Source: DATAPE01 sp034667525
Lineage (GTDB): Bacteria > Actinomycetota > CADDZG01 > WHSQ01
Assembly: GCA_034667525.1 (NCBI GenBank)
Contig: JAXDJO010000012.1
Location: 1 to 44,934, forward strand
Reading direction: 5' to 3'
DNA: 44,934 nt
The notes under the pieces are model-generated. The model searched no databases. It worked only from the letters and a program-made list of their open reading frames with translations, and was not told where the DNA came from. Made by a program: the position numbers and the translations under genes. This document shows, piece after piece, positions 1 to 7,019 of this stretch (the stretch's first letter is position 1; every line of letters begins with the position of its first letter).

Positions 1-128
1 AGGTGCTGCGCCTGGTCCGGACGTCGATAGGGCCCCTCGAGCTCGGGAGGCTGAAAGGGGGAACGGCCCGCCACCTCACACCTGACGAGGTGAGGAGCCT
101 CTACCGAACTGTGGCTAAGCGGGCCTAG
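1..128 (+). CDS. rluB: 3' end of RluB-type 23S rRNA pseudouridine synthase (partial)
   Basis: The frame beginning at base 3 is open from the window edge to TAG at 126-128 and gives about 41 residues. They match the conserved end of RluB-family pseudouridine synthases: an RLVRTSIGPLELGRLK segment, then HLTPDEVRSLY. These enzymes isomerise a uridine in helix 80 of 23S rRNA. The catalytic domain lies outside the window. Having rluB before cmk and der is the usual order in Actinomycetota and many Gram-positives, which supports the call. Too short for the frame track. Confidence 0.75.
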   Translation, partial: VLRLVRTSIGPLELGRLKGGTARHLTPDEVRSLYRTVAKRA

Positions 129-795
129 GCACCGACATACCGGGGGTACGCCTCGGGTGCTCGGGTTGCCCGTGCACTGGCGACTTAGGTATTAGGAACC
201 AAGTCTATTTGTCGACAAGGCTCGTCAGACTAGGAAACGTCGATGTAGTTAAGGATTCCTGTTCGTCAATAAGTAGACAAGTCGTCTCAGTAGGTGGATG
301 CCTGTAAGTCCTCCCACGTCTGTCGTTCCCGAATGCGCGTGAGCCATTCGCATATCGCGCGTCCGACTGCTGGGCACCGCGGAAGATCGTGGCTAGGAGG
401 CGCGCGGACCGCTGATCGGGCCCGGCTGGTGTGGCACTTTTGCCGGCGAGCGGGGGGGCCCTCGCGACAAGACCACCAAAGGCGTGAGCGGGTCGGGGGA
501 CCGTTTCCCACAGGGGGCGAGCCAGGCCAGGATGAGGAGGATCTGCCCGACGCCGCGACCCCTGGTTACCCATTCCTTGCAGCGGATCCCTGACCCTTCC
601 CACACCCCTCGCGCCCGTTCGCTCGCTTGAGTTGGACTGCAGGCGAGGGTGTTCACCCCGTGGGATGCTGTAGCGCGGCCGATGACACTGAATCAATCGG
701 AGAAGACAAACCTTGAACTATAGCTTTAGGGCTACCGCGCGCAGCTCGGTCCGGTTGCTTGACCGCAGCCCCGCGCTCGTCATCATCGGGTCGCT
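129..795. other. 667-base stretch without a recognisable gene
   Basis: Open frames exist on both strands (for example minus 205-696 and plus 294-593), but their translations are Arg/Pro/Gly-rich with no family resemblance, as expected from chance frames in GC-rich DNA. Bases 190-300 are clearly richer in A+T than their surroundings and hold a copy of the TTGTCGACAA element (201-220). The stretch looks like decayed or regulatory DNA. I see no tRNA, riboswitch or terminator with a U-tract. Confidence 0.5.
201..220 (-). promoter_or_regulatory. Copy 1 of a TTGTCGACAAA..GACT element
   Basis: On the minus strand this reads CCTTGTCGACAAATAGACTT. The core TTGTCGACAA is a perfect 10-base palindrome. 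The same core plus a GACT extension recurs ahead of gcvH (3898-3917), and a near copy follows the ftsR-like gene (5541-5560). Probably a regulator binding site; no gene start lies immediately beside this copy. Confidence 0.3.
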
Positions 796-1452
796 ATGAC
801 TGTGATCGCGATCGATGGCCCCGCGGGCGCCGGGAAGAGTTCCATCGCCCGGGCGGTTGCCGACGCGTTGGGTTTCCGCTACGTCGACACCGGGGCTATG
901 TATCGGACCATCGCACTGACTGCGCTCGACCGCGGGATCGACCCCGCGGACCGCGTCGCGGTGGAGCAGCTGGCGTCCAGCCTGGCACCGCAGTTGGAGC
1001 TCGGCGGAAGCGGGAGCGGGCAACCGGCGGATGTCCGCATCAGAGATCCCCGTGTGGGCGCGGCCGCCTCCACGGTGGCCCAGTACCCCGGCGTCCGGAG
1101 CGCCCTGGCAGCCCGTCAGCGCAGGGCGACACTCGAATCGGATGTCGTCATGGAAGGACGCGACATAGGCACGGTGGTGGCGCCAGAGGCAGATGTAAAG
1201 CTCTACCTGACCGCGTCCCGAGCCGTCCGAGCGGAAAGGCGCAGACAGCAACTCGAGCTTCCCGAGGACGAAGCCACGAGGAGCGAGATAGAGCAAGAGT
1301 TAGCCAGGAGAGATCATGTCGATTCGGTCAGATCGGATTCCCCGCTCAAGCCCGCGGAGGACGCGATCCAGATCGATTCGTCAGATCGAGACCTGGGGTC
1401 GATAGTCCAGCAGGTTCTACAAGTGATCGAGAACAAGATAGGTGCCCAGTGA
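796..1452 (+). CDS. cmk: Cytidylate kinase
   Basis: Phosphorylates CMP and dCMP to the diphosphates using ATP, in the cytoplasm. The 218-residue product has the P-loop GPAGAGKSS at residues 8-16, the NMP-binding segment DTGAMYR at 31-37 and the GRDIGT motif at 121-126, all diagnostic of bacterial Cmk, and the usual length of about 220. The ATG is the only start that keeps the P-loop at the normal distance from the N-terminus. Its last codons overlap the GTG of der by four bases, so the two are translationally coupled, as in most Actinomycetota. A longer plus-strand frame covering this region from 759 is only a shadow of cmk. Confidence 0.96.
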   Translation: MTVIAIDGPAGAGKSSIARAVADALGFRYVDTGAMYRTIALTALDRGIDPADRVAVEQLASSLAPQLELGGSGSGQPADVRIRDPRVGAAASTVAQYPGVRSALAARQRRATLESDVVMEGRDIGTVVAPEADVKLYLTASRAVRAERRRQQLELPEDEATRSEIEQELARRDHVDSVRSDSPLKPAEDAIQIDSSDRDLGSIVQQVLQVIENKIGAQ

Positions 1453-2792
1453 CTCCATCCGGGCGCCTGCCCGTGGTTGCGGTCGTGGGCAGACCAAACG
1501 TTGGAAAGTCCTCTCTCGTAAACCGGATACTCGGTCGGCGGGAAGCCATCGTCGAAGCGACCCCCGGCGTCACCAGAGATCGAGCCGGCTTCGCGGCGGA
1601 GTGGTCGGGCAGACGCTTCGAGATCGTCGACACGGGTGGGCTCGAGCCGGGCCCCCGCGGGCTGGATGCCCACGTCGTGGAGCAAGCGCAGGTTGCCATC
1701 GAGGCGGCGGATCTCATCGTCCTGGTCGTCGATGCCGTCAGCGGTCCGATCGAAGATGACGCTGTCGTCGCGGCAGAATTGCGTCGCGCTGGCAAGCCGG
1801 TGATCGTCGCCGTCAACAAAGTCGATGATCCAAGTGACGAACCAGCGGCCGCGGCTTTTTTCGGGCTGGGCCTGGGCGAGCCGATCCCGGTCTCGGCTCT
1901 GCACGGGAGAGGGTCAGGTGACTTTCTTTCGGTCCTTGTCGGCCGCCTGCCGGAAACTGTGGGAGAGGACGCCGATTCCTGGGGCTCAATCGCGATCGTT
2001 GGCAGGCCGAATGTGGGCAAGTCCTCCATCCTCAACGCCCTGCTCGGGGAGGCCAGAGCGATCGTGGACCCGGTCGCCGGAACCACCCGCGACCCGGTCG
2101 ACTCCTATCTGCAGATCAACACCCCAGAGGGAAGCCGAGACCTGAGGATCGTCGACACCGCAGGAATGCGACGTCAGGTTCAGATGAAGGATCCCATCGA
2201 ATACTTCGCCTTCCTCCGGGCGCGGCGAACCCTGTCACGCGTCGATCTGGCACTGCTGGTCGTCGACGCTTCCGAGGGTGTGACTGGACACGATCAACGG
2301 ATCGCCGAGGAGATCGTCGAGCACGGCCGCGCCTGTGTCATAGCGGTGAACAAGTGGGATCTGGCGGCTCCCGAAGAGACCGACCGCCAACGACTCGAGC
2401 AGAGCCTTGCGCGCGATCTGCGTTTCCTCGACTGGGCGACGTGGGTGCGGACCTCGGCCCAGACCGGGCGTGGCTTGGACAAGCTGCTGCCTGCCATCTA
2501 CCAGGGTCTGCAATCCCACCGGAGGCGTCTCTCCACCTCCGTTCTCAATGAAGTCATCGCAGCGGCACAGGAGCGCAGGCCTCACTCCCGGACGCGGGGG
2601 AGAGCGATCCGCGTCCTGTACGCAGTGCAAGCGCGCGTCTCCCCACCCACGGTGCTGCTGTTCACCAACGGGATCCTCCAACCCGATTACCTCCGGTTTC
2701 TCCAACATCAGATCCGCAGCTTCGAACCCTTCGAGGGGAGCCCCTTGCGCCTAGAGGTAAAGGTAAAGTCGAGGCGTAAGGTGGCCTCCTGA
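1449..2792 (+). CDS. der: Ribosome-assembly GTPase Der (EngA)
   Basis: Tandem-GTPase factor needed for maturation of the 50S subunit. The 447-residue protein has two G domains. The first has a P-loop GRPNVGKSS at 14-22, DTGG at 61-64 and NKVD at 123-126; the second repeats GRPNVGKSS at 185-193 and has DTAGMRR and NKWD. A KH-like C-terminal domain follows. The start is GTG at 1449, overlapping the cmk stop in a GTGA junction. The open frame runs much further upstream, but only as the shadow of cmk and without homology. Length and domain order are normal. Confidence 0.96.
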   Translation: MTPSGRLPVVAVVGRPNVGKSSLVNRILGRREAIVEATPGVTRDRAGFAAEWSGRRFEIVDTGGLEPGPRGLDAHVVEQAQVAIEAADLIVLVVDAVSGPIEDDAVVAAELRRAGKPVIVAVNKVDDPSDEPAAAAFFGLGLGEPIPVSALHGRGSGDFLSVLVGRLPETVGEDADSWGSIAIVGRPNVGKSSILNALLGEARAIVDPVAGTTRDPVDSYLQINTPEGSRDLRIVDTAGMRRQVQMKDPIEYFAFLRARRTLSRVDLALLVVDASEGVTGHDQRIAEEIVEHGRACVIAVNKWDLAAPEETDRQRLEQSLARDLRFLDWATWVRTSAQTGRGLDKLLPAIYQGLQSHRRRLSTSVLNEVIAAAQERRPHSRTRGRAIRVLYAVQARVSPPTVLLFTNGILQPDYLRFLQHQIRSFEPFEGSPLRLEVKVKSRRKVAS

Positions 2793-3081
2793 GGTTATGG
2801 AAACGATCCCCCCAGGGGAGGGACCCCATACGGAAGAAGGATCTCGCCGCCGGGCGATTTTGGACGCGAATCTCAAACGAAGGGGCATCTCTGACGCGGG
2901 TCCCGAATGGGGGAGGCCACGTCACCGGGAAGGTTAGGGGAACCGGCGAAGCATCGGGAGCGCGCGGACCCTCAGCCGAGTGTGGGGCGTCGGGAGAAGA
3001 AGACCGGCAGGGCCTACAAGACGACATGTGTACTTGGCAACAAGTCTGCCGGGGATTTCGCTCGCTATGATTCGCGCGACG
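2793..3081. other. Intergenic region between der and tRNA-Pro
   Basis: No convincing open frame is seen. Just after der a CCCC/GGGG inverted repeat (about 2808-2819) could end transcription, but it lacks a T-tract. A TATGAT hexamer at 3066-3071 sits correctly to be the -10 element for the tRNA beginning at 3082. No good -35 match is found 16-18 bases before it. Confidence 0.4.
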
Positions 3082-3155
3082 CGGGACGTGGCGCAGTTTG
3101 GCAGCGCACTGGTCTGGGGGACCAGGGGTCGCCGGTTCAAATCCGGCCGTCCCGA
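3082..3155 (+). tRNA. tRNA-Pro (anticodon GGG)
   Basis: A 74-base cloverleaf can be drawn. The acceptor stem CGGGACG pairs with CGTCCCG and is followed by discriminator A. The D arm lies around GCGCAGTTTGGCAGCGC. The anticodon stem CTGGT/ACCAG closes the loop CTGGGGG, giving anticodon GGG, and the T arm is GCCGG-TTCAAAT-CCGGC. The 3' CCA is not encoded. It reads proline codons CCC and CCU. A TATGAT hexamer 10 bases upstream is the likely -10 box. Confidence 0.95.
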
Positions 3156-3185
3156 CTTGCCTTCCTTCCATAAGGGGTGCCGGAG

Positions 3186-3794
3186 GTGGACCTGAGCGAC
3201 TCCCGCGAGCCAAGTGTCCCTTCGGCGGACCGGATCCTCACGGTGCCCAACGTACTGTCCGGCCTCAGGCTGGCCACGGTTCCCGTTTTCGTAACGCTGT
3301 TCATAGTGGGACACACCAACGCCGCCGTGATCATCTACGGATGCTTCGCCTGGACCGACTTCTTCGACGGTTTGATCGCCCGCCGGCTGGGTCAGGTGAG
3401 CGAGCTTGGAAAGTTGCTGGACCCCCTTGCCGACCGGGTCTTCATCCTCGCCCTGGCGATCATGCTCGTCGTGAGGGGCACGCTGGCCTGGTGGCTGGCA
3501 GCGGTTGTGATCGGGCGGGACGTTCTGGTCCTGGCCGTCTACCCGATGATCGAGCGACGGGGCCTCGAACGGATCCCGGTCAACTTCGTGGGGAAAACCG
3601 CCACTGCCCTGTTGTTGTTCGGCCTCACCTGGTTGGCGGTGTCCGCGACCACTGTCTCGTGGCACCGGATGGCGCACACCATCGGATTCGGATTGGTTCT
3701 GCTGGGCGCCGCCTTGTATTGGGTGGCCACCTTCATGTATGGGCGGGAGGTGGCCACGCGTGTCGCCCTGTCGAAGAGTCAGCGGGGGCAGTGA
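3186..3794 (+). CDS. CDP-alcohol phosphatidyltransferase (PgsA-like)
   Basis: Integral membrane enzyme of the CDP-alcohol phosphatidyltransferase family, transferring a phosphatidyl group from CDP-diacylglycerol to an alcohol such as glycerol-3-phosphate in phospholipid synthesis. The complete family signature is present: D58, D61-G62, A65-R66, G75, D79 and D83. Several hydrophobic helices surround it, in a 202-residue protein of normal length. GTG at 3186 is preferred because AAGGGG lies eight bases before it; GTG at 3177 would add three residues. In Mycobacterium a pgsA homologue (pgsA2) also sits a few genes before gcvH, so synteny supports the PgsA label. The exact acceptor alcohol cannot be told from sequence. 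Confidence 0.85.
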   Translation: MDLSDSREPSVPSADRILTVPNVLSGLRLATVPVFVTLFIVGHTNAAVIIYGCFAWTDFFDGLIARRLGQVSELGKLLDPLADRVFILALAIMLVVRGTLAWWLAAVVIGRDVLVLAVYPMIERRGLERIPVNFVGKTATALLLFGLTWLAVSATTVSWHRMAHTIGFGLVLLGAALYWVATFMYGREVATRVALSKSQRGQ

Positions 3795-3897
3795 TCCTCC
3801 TGACGGCAGCCACCGCCGCTTCGGACTCTGTCTGGCAAGGTGAGGTGCCTGCATCGTGAGGACCGCACGCGGGTCGTGAATTGTGGCTCTAAAGAGA

Positions 3898-3920
3898 CTT
3901 GTCGACAAAGGGACTATCTT
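3898..3920 (+). promoter_or_regulatory. gcvH promoter region with TTGTCGACAA palindrome
   Basis: A perfect palindrome TTGTCGACAA (3899-3908) runs into AAGGGACTATCTT. TATCTT at 3915-3920 is a plausible -10 element, 24 bases before the gcvH ATG and ahead of its AAAGGAG ribosome site. No -35 hexamer is found at 16-18 bases, so the palindrome occupies the place where an activator or repressor would bind. A 13-base core GACAAAGGGACTA recurs at 5541-5560. Confidence 0.4.
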
Positions 3921-3943
3921 CACCGTCACGAAAGGAGACCCGC

Positions 3944-4333
3944 ATGAGTGAAGTTCCAGATGATCGCCGCTATACGAAGCAGCACGAGTGGGCCCGCCAA
4001 GACGGAGCGCGCATCTTGATCGGCATCACCGATTACGCCCAGGACCAACTGGGCGACGTCGTCTTCGTCGGTCTCCCGGAGAGCGGCTCGACGGTGACCG
4101 AGGGCCAGCCCCTTGGTGAGGTCGAGTCGACGAAATCCGTATCGGACGTCTTCAGTCCCGTTACCGCCACCGTCGTAGAGAAGAATGTCCAGGTGGAGCA
4201 GAAACCAGAATTGGTCAACACCGATCCTTACGGAAGCGGTTGGCTCGTCGCGGTCGACGCCGAAGGGGTCGACCTGTCCGCGTTGATGAGCGCGGGGGAG
4301 TACCGCAACCAGGTCGAGGGAGAGGGCTCTTGA
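3944..4333 (+). CDS. gcvH: Glycine cleavage system H protein
   Basis: Lipoyl carrier that shuttles the aminomethyl group between the P, T and L proteins of the glycine cleavage system. The 129-residue product is of normal length, and the lipoylated lysine is K64 in the ESTKSVSD context. ATG 3944 is chosen because AAAGGAG lies just upstream; a longer in-frame start at 3899 would add residues unlike the family. gcvT, gcvPA and gcvPB lie about 3.6 kb downstream, separated by garA, ftsR, hpt, DUF151 and MerR genes. This resembles the mycobacterial arrangement, where gcvH is followed by garA and the P gene comes several genes later. Confidence 0.96.
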   Translation: MSEVPDDRRYTKQHEWARQDGARILIGITDYAQDQLGDVVFVGLPESGSTVTEGQPLGEVESTKSVSDVFSPVTATVVEKNVQVEQKPELVNTDPYGSGWLVAVDAEGVDLSALMSAGEYRNQVEGEGS

Positions 4334-4359
4334 CTAACGCTAAAGCTACCCTTTAGGGT
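4330..4359 (+). promoter_or_regulatory. Promoter of the garA-like gene, leaderless type
   Basis: TTGACT at 4330-4335 and TAGGGT at 4354-4359 are separated by 18 bases. The ATG of the next gene begins seven bases after the -10 hexamer, and there is no Shine-Dalgarno sequence, which is the geometry of a leaderless mRNA. An inverted repeat CTAAAG-N5-CTTTAG (4340-4356) overlaps the spacer and the -10 hexamer and could be an operator. Confidence 0.5.
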
Positions 4360-4366
4360 CGACGCC

Positions 4367-4834
4367 ATGTTCTGCACCAATTGCGGCCATAAGAACTCGG
4401 GGGGCTCCAACTTCTGCTCCTCGTGTGGCGCGCCCCTGACCGAAGCGGCCGGCAGCGACACCACGGTCACCTTCCAAACGAGCGAGCTCGAAACGGATCT
4501 CGAAGAAGAGGTGCACGTTATGCCCGACGAGCTGGCGGGGGACCGGGGTGTGTTGATCGTCAAGCGAGGGCCCAACGCCGGCAGCAAGTTCTTCCTCGAT
4601 ACCGATGTAACCGAGATCGGGCGCCATCCCGAGAGTGACATATTCCTTGACGACATCACCGTCTCCAGACGCCACGCCGAGATACGGCGGGACGCCACGA
4701 CCTTCTCCTTGAATGATGTCGGCAGCCTCAACGGGACCTACGTCAACCGGGAGAGAGTGGAGGAAGCCGAACTGCACTCCGGGGACGAGATCCAGGTCGG
4801 GAAGTTCAAGCTGATCTTTCTGGCGGGGGCCTAA
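4367..4834 (+). CDS. garA: FHA-domain protein with N-terminal zinc ribbon (GarA-like)
   Basis: The 155-residue protein has a zinc ribbon with Cys 3, 6, 17 and 20, a short acidic linker, and a forkhead-associated domain from about residue 58. Its phosphothreonine-binding residues are visible: G85-R86, S100, R102-H103 and N122-G123. In Mycobacterium, GarA (Rv1827) follows gcvH and controls 2-oxoglutarate and glutamate enzymes; phosphorylation of an N-terminal ETT motif switches it off. Here DTTVTF at 31-36 sits in the equivalent place, so the same self-binding switch is plausible. Mycobacterial GarA lacks the zinc ribbon. Likely a leaderless transcript, separate from or additional to read-through from gcvH. 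Confidence 0.85.
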   Translation: MFCTNCGHKNSGGSNFCSSCGAPLTEAAGSDTTVTFQTSELETDLEEEVHVMPDELAGDRGVLIVKRGPNAGSKFFLDTDVTEIGRHPESDIFLDDITVSRRHAEIRRDATTFSLNDVGSLNGTYVNRERVEEAELHSGDEIQVGKFKLIFLAGA

Positions 4835-4838
4835 CGCC

Positions 4839-5531
4839 GTGCCGTTGGCCCGAGCACGCGACTACCTCAGTATCGGAGAAGTCCTAGACCTCCTTCGACC
4901 CGACTTCCCGGATGTCAGCATCTCCAAGATCCGGTTCCTGGAAGCGGAGGGATTGATAGCTCCCGAGCGCACCGGTTCGAAATACCGGAAGTTCTACGAG
5001 ACGGATGTCTCCCGCTTGCGCTACATCCTTTCCCTCCAGCGAGATCACTTCCTGCCGCTCAGGGTGATCAAGGAGCGCCTGACGCAAACACCTCAGAATG
5101 GGGGCGGCCCTCTACCGACAGCCCCGGCGCCTTCGGCCCCGGCCCACAGCGAGCCTCAGGTCGATCTCACCGGGGTCCAGATGAGCAAGCAGGAATTGGA
5201 ATCCGCGGCCCCACTGGAGAACCGTCAATTCCGCGAGCTGGTCGATTTCGGCATCATTTCCGAAAAGGATTTTTACGACGAGAACGATCTTGCGATCGCC
5301 AAGGCAGCCTCGAGCTTCTTGGCGTTCGGCGTCGAGGCCCGGCACCTCAGGATGTTCAAGCAGACCGCCGAACGGGAAGCTGCCTTCATCGAGCAGATCG
5401 TCCTGCCCGCGAGCCGGAGACGTGATCGGAACGAGGCGCAGAAGCAGACGGCGCAATCGGTGCGGGAGCTCGTCGCCCTTTCCCGCCAGGTCCGCGAGGC
5501 GCTACTGCGGGTGGCGCTTAGCGATCTGTGA
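4839..5531 (+). CDS. ftsR: MerR-family regulator, FtsR/Rv1828 type
   Basis: 230 residues with an N-terminal winged helix (about 8-75) whose YLSIGEVL and KIRFLEAEGLI segments are typical of the Rv1828/FtsR group. A linker and a C-terminal helical domain replace the metal- or drug-binding part of classical MerR proteins. The corynebacterial orthologue activates ftsZ and the mycobacterial one lies in the same place after garA. GTG 4839 begins four bases after the garA stop, so the two genes are probably co-transcribed. The orthology call rests on synteny plus the two segments quoted; target genes are not shown by this window. Confidence 0.82.
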   Translation: MPLARARDYLSIGEVLDLLRPDFPDVSISKIRFLEAEGLIAPERTGSKYRKFYETDVSRLRYILSLQRDHFLPLRVIKERLTQTPQNGGGPLPTAPAPSAPAHSEPQVDLTGVQMSKQELESAAPLENRQFRELVDFGIISEKDFYDENDLAIAKAASSFLAFGVEARHLRMFKQTAEREAAFIEQIVLPASRRRDRNEAQKQTAQSVRELVALSRQVREALLRVALSDL

Positions 5532-5540
5532 ATTTATCTA

Positions 5541-5560
5541 CTAGTCCCTTTGTCCACAGA
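5541..5560 (-). promoter_or_regulatory. Copy 3 of the GACAAAGGGACTA element
   Basis: On the minus strand these bases read TCTGTGGACAAAGGGACTAG, sharing 13 consecutive bases with the gcvH promoter element at 3898-3917. It lies ten bases after the ftsR-like stop, in the 207-base gap before hpt. It may be a regulator site shared by the two loci. Confidence 0.3.
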
Positions 5561-5640
5561 TAGCCTGCTCCACCACGGAAGTGCGTCCAGGACGGGCCCG
5601 AGCCGAGCACACCTTGCAGCGGTTTTGCTCCTTGGCCCCG

Positions 5641-5675
5641 TTCGGGGATCCGCCGCACCTCTTCGGGGATCCGCC
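5641..5675. repeat. Short tandem direct repeat upstream of hpt
   Basis: TTCGGGGATCCGCC occurs at 5641-5654 and again at 5662-5675, a 21-base period, in the non-coding gap between the ftsR-like gene and hpt. Two sites on the same face of the helix would suit a dimeric regulator, but it may be only a local duplication. Confidence 0.5.
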
Positions 5676-5738
5676 TGGGCTCGTCGGCCAGGGCGCCATC
5701 CATCTCTTTCTAGACCTTTAGCGCGAGGTTAGACCTAG

Positions 5739-6389
5739 GTGTGGGACGAGGACAACCCCAGCCGGCCTTGGGCGCGCGCGGGTGACGGAAGCCTCCTCGC
5801 TCCGATCATTGACGGGGGCTGGAGCATCCTCGTCACCCGGCAGCAGATGGCGGCGAGGGCACGGGAGCTGGGTCGAGAGCTGACGGCCGCTCTCACGCCG
5901 GGGACCCGGCCCCCGGTATTCATAGGGATCCTGAAGGGCTCCACGCTGTTTCATGCGGACCTGGTGCGGTGCGTCGAACTCGACCTGACCATCGACTTCA
6001 TGTCGATCTCCTCCTACGCAGAGGCGGCGGCTGGGGGCGGCGTTGTCCGGATCATCAAAGACCTCGACCAGGACATCGCGGGCCGTGACGCAATCATTGT
6101 CGAGGACATCGTGGACACCGGGTTCACCCTCAACTATCTGCGCCGCCACATCCTGGCGCGAGAACCCGCATCGCTGCGCACTGTGGCTTTGCTCGACAAA
6201 TCGGCCCGACGGATCGTGCCGGTGCCCTTAGAGCATCGCGGGTTCGAGATTCCCGACGTCTTCGTTGTGGGATACGGGCTCGATTACCAGGCGCGCTACC
6301 GAAACCTGCGTGACATCGTTGCAGTGAGCGACCTTGCTGCGCTAACGCGCGATCCTCAGATGCTGGTCGCTTCTCTGTACGCGGAGTAG
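5739..6389 (+). CDS. hpt: Hypoxanthine phosphoribosyltransferase
   Basis: Purine-salvage enzyme that makes IMP or GMP from hypoxanthine or guanine and PRPP. The PRPP-binding motif VEDIVDTG is at residues 121-128. The FIGILKGSTLFHADL region and the C-terminal FVVGYGLDYQARYRNL segment are characteristic of bacterial Hpt. GTG 5739 gives 216 residues, about 25 more than most family members before the first helix, so translation could begin closer to residue 30, although no other good start codon is present there. TTAGACC just before the GTG resembles a -10 box. Transcribed in the direction of its neighbours but with its own 207-base upstream gap. Confidence 0.92.
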   Translation: MWDEDNPSRPWARAGDGSLLAPIIDGGWSILVTRQQMAARARELGRELTAALTPGTRPPVFIGILKGSTLFHADLVRCVELDLTIDFMSISSYAEAAAGGGVVRIIKDLDQDIAGRDAIIVEDIVDTGFTLNYLRRHILAREPASLRTVALLDKSARRIVPVPLEHRGFEIPDVFVVGYGLDYQARYRNLRDIVAVSDLAALTRDPQMLVASLYAE

Positions 6390-6403
6390 GGCGGCGGCGG
6401 TGT

Positions 6404-6409
6404 TAGCCT
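6404..6409 (+). promoter_or_regulatory. Leaderless-type -10 box of the DUF151 gene
   Basis: TAGCCT ends seven bases before the ATG at 6417, with no ribosome site between them. The same hexamer is the -10 of the downstream MerR promoter (6942-6947). No clear -35 match is visible. Confidence 0.35.
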
Positions 6410-6416
6410 CAGGCGC

Positions 6417-6896
6417 ATGATCGAGCTGTCGCTCGTTGGGGTCCGAGTGGAGCTTCCTACTAATCAGCCGATTGTGCTGTTGAAGGAAGCCGATGGCCAC
6501 CGCTACCTCCCGATCTGGGTTGGCGCGGTGGAGGCGACCGCCATCGCGTTTGCGTTGCAGGGGATCCAGACCCCCCGCCCGATGACGCACGACCTACTGC
6601 GCGACATCCTCAATGAGACCGACGTCACGGTGGAGCGCGTGCTGATAAACGAGCTGGTGGATCAGACCTTCTTTGCATTGATCCGGCTTCAGGCGTCGGG
6701 CGACACCAAAGAAGTCTCGTCTCGTCCCAGCGACGCCATCGCTCTGGCGGTACGAGCCAACGTTCCGATCTTCGCCGACGAGGAGGTTCTCGAGCAGGCG
6801 GGGATCGAGCTGAGGGACGAAGAGGAATCGGAGGTCGAGAAGTTCAGAGAGTTCCTCGACCAGGTCACCCCCGAAGATTTCGCAGCGGAACAGTAA
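6417..6896 (+). CDS. Bifunctional nuclease family protein (DUF151/BFN, Rv1829 type)
   Basis: 159 residues of the BFN (DUF151) family: LPIWVGAVEATAIAFAL and the SRPSDAIALAVRANVPIFADEEVLEQAG segment are the conserved core. Plant and bacterial members have been reported to cut RNA and DNA; the mycobacterial orthologue Rv1829 lies in the same gene order. A Glu-rich tail follows the core. The ATG has no Shine-Dalgarno, but a TAGCCT hexamer stands seven bases before it, consistent with a leaderless message. The function in Actinomycetota is not settled. Confidence 0.88.
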   Translation: MIELSLVGVRVELPTNQPIVLLKEADGHRYLPIWVGAVEATAIAFALQGIQTPRPMTHDLLRDILNETDVTVERVLINELVDQTFFALIRLQASGDTKEVSSRPSDAIALAVRANVPIFADEEVLEQAGIELRDEEESEVEKFREFLDQVTPEDFAAEQ

Positions 6897-6918
6897 CCCT
6901 CAAGCTGAGACACGATGA

Positions 6919-6968
6919 TTGACTCTCGGCGTCGGAGAGCCTAGCCTTTCAACTTCGTAACTACGAAG
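6919..6968 (+). promoter_or_regulatory. Promoter and palindromic operator of the second MerR gene
   Basis: TTGACT at 6919-6924 and TAGCCT at 6942-6947 are 17 bases apart, a good sigma-70-type promoter. The transcription start would fall near 6953-6955, where a perfect inverted repeat begins: CTTCGTA (6953-6959), two bases, then TACGAAG (6962-6968). A dyad over the start site would suit repression by the MerR protein encoded downstream (7020) or by another dimeric regulator. Confidence 0.6.
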
Positions 6969-7019
6969 ATGTGACTTCCCGGCGCAGGTACCGAGGGGCC
7001 GGGGGGACTGGAGGGTTTG

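Noticed and set aside
205..696. A 163-residue minus-strand gene in the first intergenic region
   Set aside because: No family resemblance, no ribosome site, Arg/Pro-rich composition typical of chance frames in GC-rich DNA.
759..1448. N-terminal extension of Der by about 230 residues
   Set aside because: It is the shadow of cmk; Der homology begins at GTG 1449.
3795..3943. Glycine riboswitch ahead of gcvH or gcvT
   Set aside because: Neither the gap before gcvH nor the region before gcvT contains the conserved paired aptamer cores; gcvT starts inside another gene.
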